Shown: one piece after another, positions 1-6,335 of the stretch | Position numbering within the stretch: position 1 is the stretch's first letter | Layout: the number at the start of each line of letters is the position of its first letter | Source: an uncultured Gemmatimonadota bacterium | GTDB taxonomy: Bacteria > Gemmatimonadota > Gemmatimonadetes > Gemmatimonadales > Gemmatimonadaceae | DNA length: 8,932 bases | Reading direction: 5' to 3' | Assembly (NCBI GenBank): GCA_903894655.1 | Contig: CAITQY010000693.1 | Location: forward strand, 1 to 8,932 | Notes under the pieces: generated by a model | What the model was told of the DNA's origin: nothing | Databases searched by the model: none | Seen by the model: the letters and a program-made list of their open reading frames with translations, nothing else | Program-made: the position numbers and the translations under genes

Positions 1-252
1 GGCTCAGAGCCTGCAAGCAGCCGGCCACTCGATGCGACGTTCGGCCAGCTCCCTGATCGTGAGTCGCTGCGACGGCTCCTCACACAGCTGGAGGCGCATA
101 ATGTCACCGCGTTCGACCTGTTCGACGAGCTCGCCCCGTCGCTCGAGTCGGCAATGGGCGCCGCGGCGTACGCGCAACTGCGGGGCGCCGTTGAGCACGT
201 CGAGTTCGCGACCGCGGCGGCGATCGTACGCCGCATCGAGAAGGCCCCATGA
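1..252 (+). CDS. C-terminal fragment of probable hybrid sensor histidine kinase
   Basis: This is an open frame running in from the left edge and ending in TGA at 250-252; 83 residues are visible. The tail is helical and acidic, with the pattern LRRLLTQLEAHNVTAFDLFDE, then ELAPSLESAMG, then AVEHVEFATAAAIVRRIE. This resembles the short helical end found after the receiver domains of hybrid sensor kinases, where a leucine-rich helix is followed by an F-D-x-A-A helix. No kinase or receiver motif lies inside the window, so the call rests on this pattern and on the neighbour. The stop overlaps the start of the response-regulator gene by four bases (ATGA at 249-252), which implies a shared transcript and coupled translation. 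The kinase would then be the natural phosphodonor for that regulator. It could instead be the tail of another signalling protein. Confidence 0.6.
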   Translation, partial: GSEPASSRPLDATFGQLPDRESLRRLLTQLEAHNVTAFDLFDELAPSLESAMGAAAYAQLRGAVEHVEFATAAAIVRRIEKAP

Positions 253-1217
253 CGGCGGAAGATTTGCGAACGGAACCTCGCATCCTGATCGTCGACGACG
301 ATGCCGTGTCCGTACGTCTGCTCGCGCACATCCTGACCGGACTGGCGCGAATTCAGGTGACGACCAAGGCGTCCGAGGCCCTCGCCCTGGTGCTCTCAGG
401 AAAACCCGACCTCGTGCTGCTCGATATCGAGATGCCCGAACTCGATGGCTTTGCCCTCTGCGAGCAGATTCGGCAGCAACCGGGCGGGGACCAGACGCCG
501 GTGCTCTTCGTGACCAGCCATGGAGAGGAGGCGCTCGAAGTACGTGCACTGGCCGCGGGCGCCATCGATTTCATCCACAAACCCGTCCGTCGGGAAATCG
601 TGCGCTCGCGGGTCAGCAATTATCTCGCCCTGAAACGGCAGACAGACGAGCTGGTGCGGCTGAGCATGGAAGACGGACTGACCGGCGTGGCCAACCGACG
701 TGCGTTTGACCGTCTGATTGATCAGGAGTACACGCGCGCGGCGCGCACCGGCGAACCGCTGGCACTGCTCATGTGCGACGTGGACCATTTCAAGGCGTAC
801 AACGATACATACGGACACGTCGCCGGCGATGCGTGCCTCCGGGAGATCGCCGCGATCCTACGCGCGCGCGCGCGCCGCGCGGGTGATGTGGTGGCACGCT
901 ACGGCGGCGAAGAGTTTGCGGTCATTATGCCGCGCTGCTCCCTCTCGGAAGCGCTAGCCATCAGCACCTCCATGCTCGAAGGCGTCCGCGACAATCAGAT
1001 CGCACATGCCGGCTCCCATACGGCCTCCTGCGTCACCGTAAGCATCGGGGTGAACGCCATCGTGCCAACGGGGCGGTCGGCGGTGGATCGTCAGCCGACG
1101 GGGGCGCCGAACGGGCGGACTCTCAATACGGACGTTCTCACCTTCATCGGTCAGGCTGACAACGCGCTGTACCGCGCCAAACAGGCGGGACGCAACCGGA
1201 TGGAATCGCACGCGTAG
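249..1217 (+). CDS. Response regulator with REC and GGDEF domains (diguanylate cyclase)
   Basis: This 322-residue protein is a receiver domain (about 10-125) joined to a GGDEF domain (about 140-320). It should make cyclic di-GMP from two GTP when phosphorylated. The receiver has the acidic pocket D16-D17-D18, phosphoacceptor D59 in LLDIEMP, T89 and K111 in HKP. The cyclase has the metal and substrate residues in CDVDHFKAYND (D177, N185), signature GGEEF at 219-223 and an RxxD inhibitory site (R210-D213) six residues before the signature, as in PleD. Activity and product inhibition are therefore both expected. A 25-residue Pro/Gly/Arg-rich loop (about 271-296) separates the SIGV strand from the last ALYRAKQAGRN helix and looks longer than usual. 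The ATG overlaps the upstream stop by four bases, and GAGAAGG at 238-244 can act as a ribosome site. No transmembrane segment is seen, so it is cytoplasmic. Confidence 0.95.
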   Translation: MTAEDLRTEPRILIVDDDAVSVRLLAHILTGLARIQVTTKASEALALVLSGKPDLVLLDIEMPELDGFALCEQIRQQPGGDQTPVLFVTSHGEEALEVRALAAGAIDFIHKPVRREIVRSRVSNYLALKRQTDELVRLSMEDGLTGVANRRAFDRLIDQEYTRAARTGEPLALLMCDVDHFKAYNDTYGHVAGDACLREIAAILRARARRAGDVVARYGGEEFAVIMPRCSLSEALAISTSMLEGVRDNQIAHAGSHTASCVTVSIGVNAIVPTGRSAVDRQPTGAPNGRTLNTDVLTFIGQADNALYRAKQAGRNRMESHA

Positions 1218-1219
1218 GA

Positions 1220-1260
1220 CGGTGCGGTGATGGGCCGCACCGCGGCGCGCCCCATCACCG
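1220..1260 (+). terminator. Possible terminator with two competing hairpins
   Basis: Directly after the GGDEF stop there are two perfect inverted repeats. Stem A pairs 1220-1227 with 1235-1242 (8 bp, 7-base loop). Stem B pairs 1225-1234 with 1251-1260 (10 bp, 16-base loop). They share bases 1225-1227 and 1235 onward lies inside the loop of B, so only one can form. The 3' flank begins with TT but has no T-run, so this is not a textbook intrinsic terminator. It may be a transcript-end stabiliser or a switch. Confidence 0.45.
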
Positions 1261-1341
1261 TTCAGTTGCGCGAGTGGCCGTCAGGAGGCTACGTCTACCA
1301 TCTCTGCTTCGCTCGGCCGTCACGTCGCCTCATGCTATCCC

Positions 1342-1346
1342 AGGAG
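1342..1346 (+). promoter_or_regulatory. Shine-Dalgarno site that sets the cytochrome start
   Basis: AGGAG lies eight bases before the GTG at 1355. The longer in-frame start (GTG 1274) has no comparable site and would put 27 extra residues in front of a complete lipoprotein signal peptide. The start at 1355 is therefore preferred. Confidence 0.7.
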
Positions 1347-1354
1347 AATCACCC

Positions 1355-2320
1355 GTGCGAATTAGCCAGAATGGACTCCCCGCGAGCCTCATGATCGGAG
1401 CGACATTGGCGCTGCTGTCCGGTGTCACCGGCTGCGCTCGCGACGAGGCGCCGGTACCCGAGACGGAAGTCGCAGCCGTCGCCGCCGTCGAGCCGGTCCT
1501 GGACGGCGCCGACCAACTCACGCATGGTCGCTACCTGGTCGAGACCGTGGCGGGCTGCGGCAATTGCCACACGCCGCACCTGCCGGACGGCTTGCTTGAT
1601 CCGAGCAAGAAGTTCTCCGGCCCGTTTGTGATCAAGGAGCCGGTGTTCGAGGCCCACGCCTCCAACATCACGCCCGACGTGGAAACCGGCATCGGCGCGT
1701 GGTCGAAAGACGACATCGTACATGCCATCCGCAACGGGCAGCGCCCCGACGGCACGTATCTGGGCCCACCAATGTCATTCGGCTGGTACCGTGGTATGTC
1801 CGATACGGACGTGCAAGCCATCGCCGCGTACATCAAGTCGGTGCCGGCGGTACGGAACACGGTGCCGAAGAGCACGTATCAGTTTCCGCTCACCGGGTAC
1901 GGTCCGCCGGTCACACACGTGCCGGACATGCCGAAGACCGATCAGGTCAAGTACGGCGAGTACCTGGCGGGCCCGATCGGCCACTGCATGGACTGCCACA
2001 CCACGTACGTCGCTGGCCGGCCCGACATGAAGCAGCTCGGCCGCGGCGGCAATGTGTACACGAACGTCTTCAACCTTGGGGTGACAGCGGTGTCGGCGAA
2101 CATCACCTCCGATACAACGGCCGGCCTCGGGAGCTGGACCGACGACGAGATCAAGCGGGCCATCACCACGGGCGTGAGCCGTAACGGCCGCATGCTGGCG
2201 AAGATGATGCCATTCGCCCTGTACGCGAAGATGGAGCCGAGCGACTTGAACGCGATCGTCGCGTATCTGCGCACGCTGCCACCGTTGAGCGCGGCCACCG
2301 CGCCGGCGGCGAAGCCGTAA
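1355..2320 (+). CDS. Diheme cytochrome c lipoprotein
   Basis: From GTG 1355 the product has 321 residues. A hydrophobic stretch (10-24) ends in the lipobox VTG-C27, so the protein should be a lipid-anchored periplasmic electron carrier. Two haem-c sites are present: CGNCH at 68-72 and CMDCH at 211-215. Probable axial methionines are M140 in PPMSFGW and M285 in KMMPF. The two halves are similar: each has a haem motif, then an NIT(P/S)D segment with a G(I/L)G(A/S)W motif, then a D-AI-AYI/AYL helix. This is the layout of the diheme subunits that accept electrons from membrane-associated alcohol, aldehyde or sugar dehydrogenases, although AdhB-type subunits have three haems. No dehydrogenase or oxidase gene is in the window, so the redox partner is unknown. 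The gene has a clear ribosome site and stands alone between two hairpins. Confidence 0.9.
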   Translation: MRISQNGLPASLMIGATLALLSGVTGCARDEAPVPETEVAAVAAVEPVLDGADQLTHGRYLVETVAGCGNCHTPHLPDGLLDPSKKFSGPFVIKEPVFEAHASNITPDVETGIGAWSKDDIVHAIRNGQRPDGTYLGPPMSFGWYRGMSDTDVQAIAAYIKSVPAVRNTVPKSTYQFPLTGYGPPVTHVPDMPKTDQVKYGEYLAGPIGHCMDCHTTYVAGRPDMKQLGRGGNVYTNVFNLGVTAVSANITSDTTAGLGSWTDDEIKRAITTGVSRNGRMLAKMMPFALYAKMEPSDLNAIVAYLRTLPPLSAATAPAAKP

Positions 2321-2343
2321 CGCTGGAGCACCGGCGGCGAATC

Positions 2344-2376
2344 GGGACCGACACGACATCGACTGCGTGTCGGCCC
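2344..2376. terminator. Hairpin between convergent cytochrome and sulfatase genes
   Basis: In the 55-base gap between convergent genes, 2348-2355 (CCGACACG) pairs perfectly with 2366-2373 across a 10-base loop. After a one-base bulge the stem continues with GGG 2344-2346 against CCC 2374-2376. It could end transcription in both directions. It lacks a T-run on either side and touches the last base of the sulfatase stop codon, so termination strength is uncertain. Confidence 0.5.
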
Positions 2377-3911
2377 TACGGCCTTGCGGCCTGCCACCCC
2401 GCCATGAGCTGTCCGTGCAGCTGTGCGACGAGTGACGCCTGATCGTCGTTGGGCGCGAGATTGACGTGGCACTCCGGATCATTCGTCATGTCGTACAGTT
2501 CACGCGCCTTCACCTCGCGCGTCGCGCGGTCCACCCACTCGTTGTAGCGGTACCGATCGGTGCGCATGGAGTACCCCATGATGTTGCCGGGGCGCGGGTA
2601 CTGACTGAACGCCGCCGACTTCCACCGTCGCGTCGGATCGACCATCAGCGGCACGAGACTCGTGCCTTCCAGCCCCTCGACCGGCGGAAGCCCGCACAGC
2701 TCCGCCAGCGTCGGGTACAGATCGACCGACTCGGCGAGCGCCCGCGTCCGTGAACCCGCGGCGTAATCCGGATCGGCGATGATCAACGGCACGTGCGTGT
2801 CCGGCTCAAAATTCGTGTGCTTACTCCACATCCCGTGCTCGCCAAGCTTCACGCCGTGATCGGACCAGAGCACGATGATCGTGTCCTTGCGGAGATCGAG
2901 TCGATCCAGCTCCGCCAGAATCTTACCAACTTGGGCGTCGACAAAGCTCATGCAGGCGTAGTACGCGTGGATGAGCTCCCGCGTCATGTCGTCGCTGCAT
3001 GGGCCGACGTCGGGAATGCCGCTGAAGGTGCGCAACTCGAGCCAGTTCACCAGCGCGACATCCGGCACGTTCGTGGGCGCTTTCGGATACGGCAGCGGAA
3101 TCGTGGCGCGATCGTACAAGGCCCAGTACTGCGACGGAGCCGAGAACGGGAGATGCGGCTTACGAAAGCCCAGGCTGAGAAAGAACGGCTGGCGTTCGCT
3201 CGCCGAAGCCGCCGTGGCGCGCGGCGCGACGCGACCGAGTGATTCGATCGCCATCTGTGTCATCTTGCCGTCGATAAACGCCTCATCGGGCAGATCCGCC
3301 GACTCGAAGGCATTAGCCCGCATCGTGCGCGGGCCGCTGGGCTCCGAGTCGTAGGTATCGCCGGCCACTTTGCCGCCTTCCTTCTGCAGCTTCAGGTTCT
3401 CCGGCGTCACCCAGTTACCGCCCTCCGCATTGCGGTGCGGTACGCTGTACGACGGCGCGTCCTCGAGCCGGGGATGATTGACCTTACCGATTCCCTCGGT
3501 GAAATAACCGTTGCTCCGGAAGTGCTGCTGCAGCGTGACAACATCCGGCATCGTGGTCCGGATGTGCGTTTCCAAGTCGTAAATCTTCGTCGTATCCGGT
3601 CGACGTCCGGTCAGCATGCTAGCGCGGGACGGTGCGCAGACGGCCTGCTGGCAGTAGGTCCGTTCGAACACCATGCCGGTCTTCGCCAGCCGATCGATGT
3701 TCGGCGATTTGACGAGCGGATGACCGAAGCAGCCGAGTGCGGGGCGCATGTCGTCGAACACCAAAAACAGGACGTTCTTCTTTCGTGCGGCCGGCGAGCG
3801 CGGACCATCCACGGGTTCAGCCGATCGGGCGCCCCGCGGCGACAGCGCGATCGCGCCGCCGACACTGGCGATCGCCGTGGTGCGCAGGAATTCGCGTCTG
3901 GTTTGACTCAT
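2376..3911 (-). CDS. Tat-exported sulfatase, iduronate-2-sulfatase-like
   Basis: This 511-residue alkaline-phosphatase-fold sulfatase hydrolyses sulfate esters through a formylglycine made from cysteine. It starts with a Tat signal (TRREFLR at 4-10, hydrophobic stretch to about 24, cleavage near 30), so it is probably exported folded. The active site is complete when aligned from memory with human iduronate-2-sulfatase: D53-D54, C92 in CAPSR (type I motif), K143 and H146 in GKVNH, H253 in RKPHLPF, D351-H352 in SDHG, and K364. The blocks QQAVCAPSR, LTGRRPDTT, GEHGMWSKHTNF and THVPLII also fit that family, and the length is near 500 as expected. The substrate cannot be named; a sulfated uronic-acid or other sugar is a guess. 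The ATG overlaps the stop of the maturase gene by four bases (ATGA at 3911-3908), so coupled translation is likely. The start at 3911 is chosen because it places the Tat motif at the N-terminus. Confidence 0.93.
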   Translation of the reverse strand: MSQTRREFLRTTAIASVGGAIALSPRGARSAEPVDGPRSPAARKKNVLFLVFDDMRPALGCFGHPLVKSPNIDRLAKTGMVFERTYCQQAVCAPSRASMLTGRRPDTTKIYDLETHIRTTMPDVVTLQQHFRSNGYFTEGIGKVNHPRLEDAPSYSVPHRNAEGGNWVTPENLKLQKEGGKVAGDTYDSEPSGPRTMRANAFESADLPDEAFIDGKMTQMAIESLGRVAPRATAASASERQPFFLSLGFRKPHLPFSAPSQYWALYDRATIPLPYPKAPTNVPDVALVNWLELRTFSGIPDVGPCSDDMTRELIHAYYACMSFVDAQVGKILAELDRLDLRKDTIIVLWSDHGVKLGEHGMWSKHTNFEPDTHVPLIIADPDYAAGSRTRALAESVDLYPTLAELCGLPPVEGLEGTSLVPLMVDPTRRWKSAAFSQYPRPGNIMGYSMRTDRYRYNEWVDRATREVKARELYDMTNDPECHVNLAPNDDQASLVAQLHGQLMAGWQAARP

Positions 3912-5305
3912 GCCGGAATGCCCCATGTCGTAAGCGGCCGTCCATGGCACTCGGCCCACGGCGCGCCGTTTCCGCAACTGCACGGGTCGTGCGGCTCGCG
4001 CTCGGCGTCTTCCGCGGCGTATGCCGCCATCAACTCGGCTGGCGCCCGATTGGCTTGCAGCAACATGGCCATCTCCTCCATGGGTTCGCGCACGTGACGA
4101 AAGAACAGTTGGTAGCTGGCGCAGAGGTAGTGCTGGCCGGCTTCGCCATCCGGCGACGTGGCGAAACGATCCTTCGGACATCCGCCATGACAGGCAAAGC
4201 GCACATCACACGCGAGACAGAAGCGCGTCAACGTGTCGAGCTTGTCGCGGCCGAACTTCCGCTGCGGTGCCGATGCGACGAGGTCGAGAATCGGGAGCTG
4301 GCGAATGTTGCCCAGCAGGTATGCCGGCTCGACGTAGTGATCACAGGAATATACGTCACCGTTGTGCTCGAGGGCGACGTTGGTGCCGCACGTGCTGGAG
4401 TGCACGCACATGCCGCCCGGCTCATCGCACCAGCGGCCCAGCGCGTCATCGAACGGCTGCACATACACCGTCCCGATGTCGCGTCGCACCCACTCCTCGA
4501 ACACGTCGACGAGGAAACGCCCGTACTGAGCCGGGCCGATCGATCGGTCGGTGACCAGCGTGCCGGCCTGCGTGTAAAGCGGGCGCCCGTCCGCGTTGCC
4601 GCCCCAACCTCGCTCGACGAGCGGCAGTGTTTCGTCGGTCCCCCGTTCCACGATCGGGATGAACTGCACGAAGGTGGCCCCGAGCACATCGCGCAGAAAA
4701 ACGTACACGTCGCGCCCTCGATCACCATTGGCCGCGTGCACGGTGGTGAGCACGTTCCACCGCACGTCGTGGCGAACGAGCACATCGAGCCCGGTCATCA
4801 CGCGATCGAACGTGGGCTTGCCGCCCTTGTCCACGCGATAGCGATCGTGGACGTCGCGCGGGCCGTCGATAGAGATTCCCACGAGCACGTCGTTCGCCTG
4901 CAGGAAGGCGCCCCACGCATCCGTCAGCAGCGTGCCGTTCGTCTGCAGGGTATTGATCACGCGCTGCCCGGGGCGCGCGTACTCGTGCTGCAGCGCGATG
5001 ATGCGTTCGAAGAACTCGACCCCCATGGTTGTCGGCTCACCGCCCTGCCACGCGAACGTCACCTCGGCCGCCCCCGCGTGCGCCGCGATCAGCTGCTGGA
5101 TGTACATGCGTAGCAGATCGTCGGCCATGCGAAAGCGCGCACCGGGATACAACAGCTCCTTCGACAGGAAGAAGCAGTACGCGCAATCCAGATTGCAGAT
5201 GGCCCCCGACGGCTTCGCCATGACATGAAACGCCACCGGAAACGCCACCGGACGGCCGAACGCGGCGCGTTCGGCGTCGGCCGGTAGCTGCGGTGTCCAC
5301 CTCAC
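3908..5305 (-). CDS. Anaerobic sulfatase-maturating enzyme (radical SAM/SPASM) with SEC-C-like tail
   Basis: Counted from GTG 5305 the protein has 465 residues. It should oxidise the CAPSR cysteine of the adjacent sulfatase to formylglycine in the cytoplasm, using S-adenosylmethionine and three 4Fe-4S clusters. The radical SAM cluster motif is C37-x3-C41-x2-C44, with WQGGEPTT further on. The SPASM region has C293, C300, C306, C321, C363, C366, C372, C376 and C395. D322 in SCDHYV matches the proposed catalytic base of the clostridial enzyme. After the core, residues 438-455 form PHDPCSCGNG...ECHG (C442, C444, C453, H454), a SEC-C-like zinc motif. GTG 5305 is chosen because it overlaps the esterase stop by GTGA; GTG 5248 or 5236 is possible. 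ATG 5221 would cut the FHVMAKP block normally found before the first cysteine. Upstream extension to 5587 lies inside the esterase gene and is rejected. Confidence 0.9.
   Translation of the reverse strand: MRWTPQLPADAERAAFGRPVAFPVAFHVMAKPSGAICNLDCAYCFFLSKELLYPGARFRMADDLLRMYIQQLIAAHAGAAEVTFAWQGGEPTTMGVEFFERIIALQHEYARPGQRVINTLQTNGTLLTDAWGAFLQANDVLVGISIDGPRDVHDRYRVDKGGKPTFDRVMTGLDVLVRHDVRWNVLTTVHAANGDRGRDVYVFLRDVLGATFVQFIPIVERGTDETLPLVERGWGGNADGRPLYTQAGTLVTDRSIGPAQYGRFLVDVFEEWVRRDIGTVYVQPFDDALGRWCDEPGGMCVHSSTCGTNVALEHNGDVYSCDHYVEPAYLLGNIRQLPILDLVASAPQRKFGRDKLDTLTRFCLACDVRFACHGGCPKDRFATSPDGEAGQHYLCASYQLFFRHVREPMEEMAMLLQANRAPAELMAAYAAEDAEREPHDPCSCGNGAPWAECHGRPLTTWGIPA
5229..5252. repeat. 12-bp perfect tandem duplication in the maturase gene
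   Basis: AACGCCACCGGA occurs twice in a row (5229-5240 and 5241-5252). It is in frame and encodes the repeat VAFP-VAFH near residues 20-27 of the maturase. It creates two in-frame GTG codons (5248 and 5236), which adds to the uncertainty about the start. Confidence 0.85.
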
Positions 5306-6312
5306 GGCGTGCAATTCCCGCTGGGGGCAGCACCCGAGAATTGCTGGGCGAAGAACGGCAGGACGCGCTGCTCGAAGCGTTGTCGCGTGCGATCGATATG
5401 TCCACCGGCGAACGCATCGAGCCGATAGGGAATCTTCGCGCGGGCCAGTGCGTCGGCGTAGGCGCGTGCCCCGAGCGGCACACTGGCGATGGCGTCGTCG
5501 AGTCCGTACTCGATGACCACCGCGCAGCTGCGACGCATTCCCGTGGCGTCCTTCGTGAGCAGATCGACCGGCAGAAACTGCGACCACGCCCCGGGCTTGT
5601 CGAACGGCGCCGCGAAGGCGGCGGTCATGGCGCGCGCGAGGCGCACACTGCCCGCGATCGGTTGCGGCGGCGTGAGGGTGGAGTCACGCACGTACCGCCA
5701 CACATCACTGTCGGGGGCAAGCTCGCCCACCATGCCCGTACAGCACGGGCTCATCGCGTACACCGTGCCGAATACATTGGCGTGCTTCTGTGCGAGATAC
5801 AGCGCGCCGAATCCACCCATCGATTGACCAGCCAGCCCTCGCGACGCACGATCGGTGCGCGTGCGATACCGCGCATCGATGTACTGCACCAACTCCTGCG
5901 ACACGAAGTCATCCCACTTGCCGAACGCCGCCGAGTTCACGTAGAACCCTCCACCCATCGCGTTGTCGGCATTGGGCATCACCACCAGAAATTCGCCGGC
6001 ATCGACGCGCCAGAGACTGTCCATCGTCTTCTGCAGGTCGAGCCCCTGATACGAGCCGTCAAGCCACTCGCGCGGCTGCGACGTGAAACCATGCAGCAGA
6101 TACAGCACCGGAAAGCGACGGTTCGGGGTGCGATCGTAGCTGGGCGGCGTGTACACGAACACTTCGCGATCCGGCGTGTCGCCGATGGTGTTACCCGCGA
6201 TTGCTTTCGAGCGGATCGTGTCCACGAGAATGCGTCCCTGCGCCGTCGCGGGCGCGGGGAGGCAGAGTGCGAGGAGCAGAAGGCGGAGGGCGAACACAAG
6301 GGATCGACGCAT
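5302..6312 (-). CDS. Secreted esterase-D/CE1-like alpha/beta hydrolase
   Basis: The product has 336 residues with a Sec signal peptide (hydrophobic 5-20, likely cleavage after ATA-24 or Q25). It belongs to the esterase D family, which includes S-formylglutathione hydrolases, feruloyl and acetylxylan esterases and antigen-85-type acyltransferases. The nucleophile is S164 in GQSMGGFGAL, the acid is D272 or D273 in YGLDD and the base is H305 in GGHIDR. LLHGF (72-76) fits the oxyanion-hole loop. A signal peptide argues against the cytosolic formaldehyde-detoxification role. Export and position in front of a maturase and sulfatase favour removal of acyl groups from an external polymer or glycoconjugate, but this is inferred. 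It ends GNCTP, and its TGA overlaps the maturase GTG by four bases. The upstream gene ends 23 bases before its ATG, and no ribosome site is evident there. Confidence 0.88.
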   Translation of the reverse strand: MRRSLVFALRLLLLALCLPAPATAQGRILVDTIRSKAIAGNTIGDTPDREVFVYTPPSYDRTPNRRFPVLYLLHGFTSQPREWLDGSYQGLDLQKTMDSLWRVDAGEFLVVMPNADNAMGGGFYVNSAAFGKWDDFVSQELVQYIDARYRTRTDRASRGLAGQSMGGFGALYLAQKHANVFGTVYAMSPCCTGMVGELAPDSDVWRYVRDSTLTPPQPIAGSVRLARAMTAAFAAPFDKPGAWSQFLPVDLLTKDATGMRRSCAVVIEYGLDDAIASVPLGARAYADALARAKIPYRLDAFAGGHIDRTRQRFEQRVLPFFAQQFSGAAPSGNCTP

Positions 6313-6315
6313 GCG

Positions 6316-6335
6316 GTGATTCTAGCGAGAATCGC
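6316..6335 (-). promoter_or_regulatory. Hairpin directly before the esterase start codon
   Basis: GATTCT (6318-6323) and AGAATC (6328-6333) are perfect inverted repeats with a four-base loop. One G-U and one G-C pair extend the stem to 8 bp. It fills almost the whole 23-base gap and leaves only three bases before the esterase ATG (6312), where a Shine-Dalgarno would normally sit. It could lower translation or mark a processing site between the first and second genes of the cluster. Confidence 0.35.

Noticed and set aside
1261..1341. Possible promoter for the cytochrome gene
   Set aside because: Hexamers such as TTGCGC (1266-1271) with TACGTC, or TATCCC (1336-1341), can be picked out, but no pair has both a fair match and correct spacing.
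1274..1354. Earlier GTG start for the cytochrome
   Set aside because: There is no suitable ribosome site and it would put 27 residues before a complete lipoprotein signal, while GTG 1355 has AGGAG at the right distance.
3908..3994. SEC-C-like tail as a remnant of a separate secA or SEC-C gene
   Set aside because: It is in frame with the maturase, with no stop, start or frameshift between them, so it is part of that protein.
3912..4181. N-terminal extension of the sulfatase to 601 residues
   Set aside because: It would cover the end of the maturase gene, including its SEC-C-like tail, and would bury the Tat signal inside the protein.
3737..5113. Long plus-strand open frame of 458 residues
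   Set aside because: It lies opposite the maturase and sulfatase genes. Its product is rich in Arg, His and Val with no family motif, as expected for a shadow frame in GC-rich DNA.
5306..5587. N-terminal extension of the maturase to 559 residues
   Set aside because: The added residues are Arg-rich and run through the 3' end of the esterase gene, which includes its catalytic histidine.
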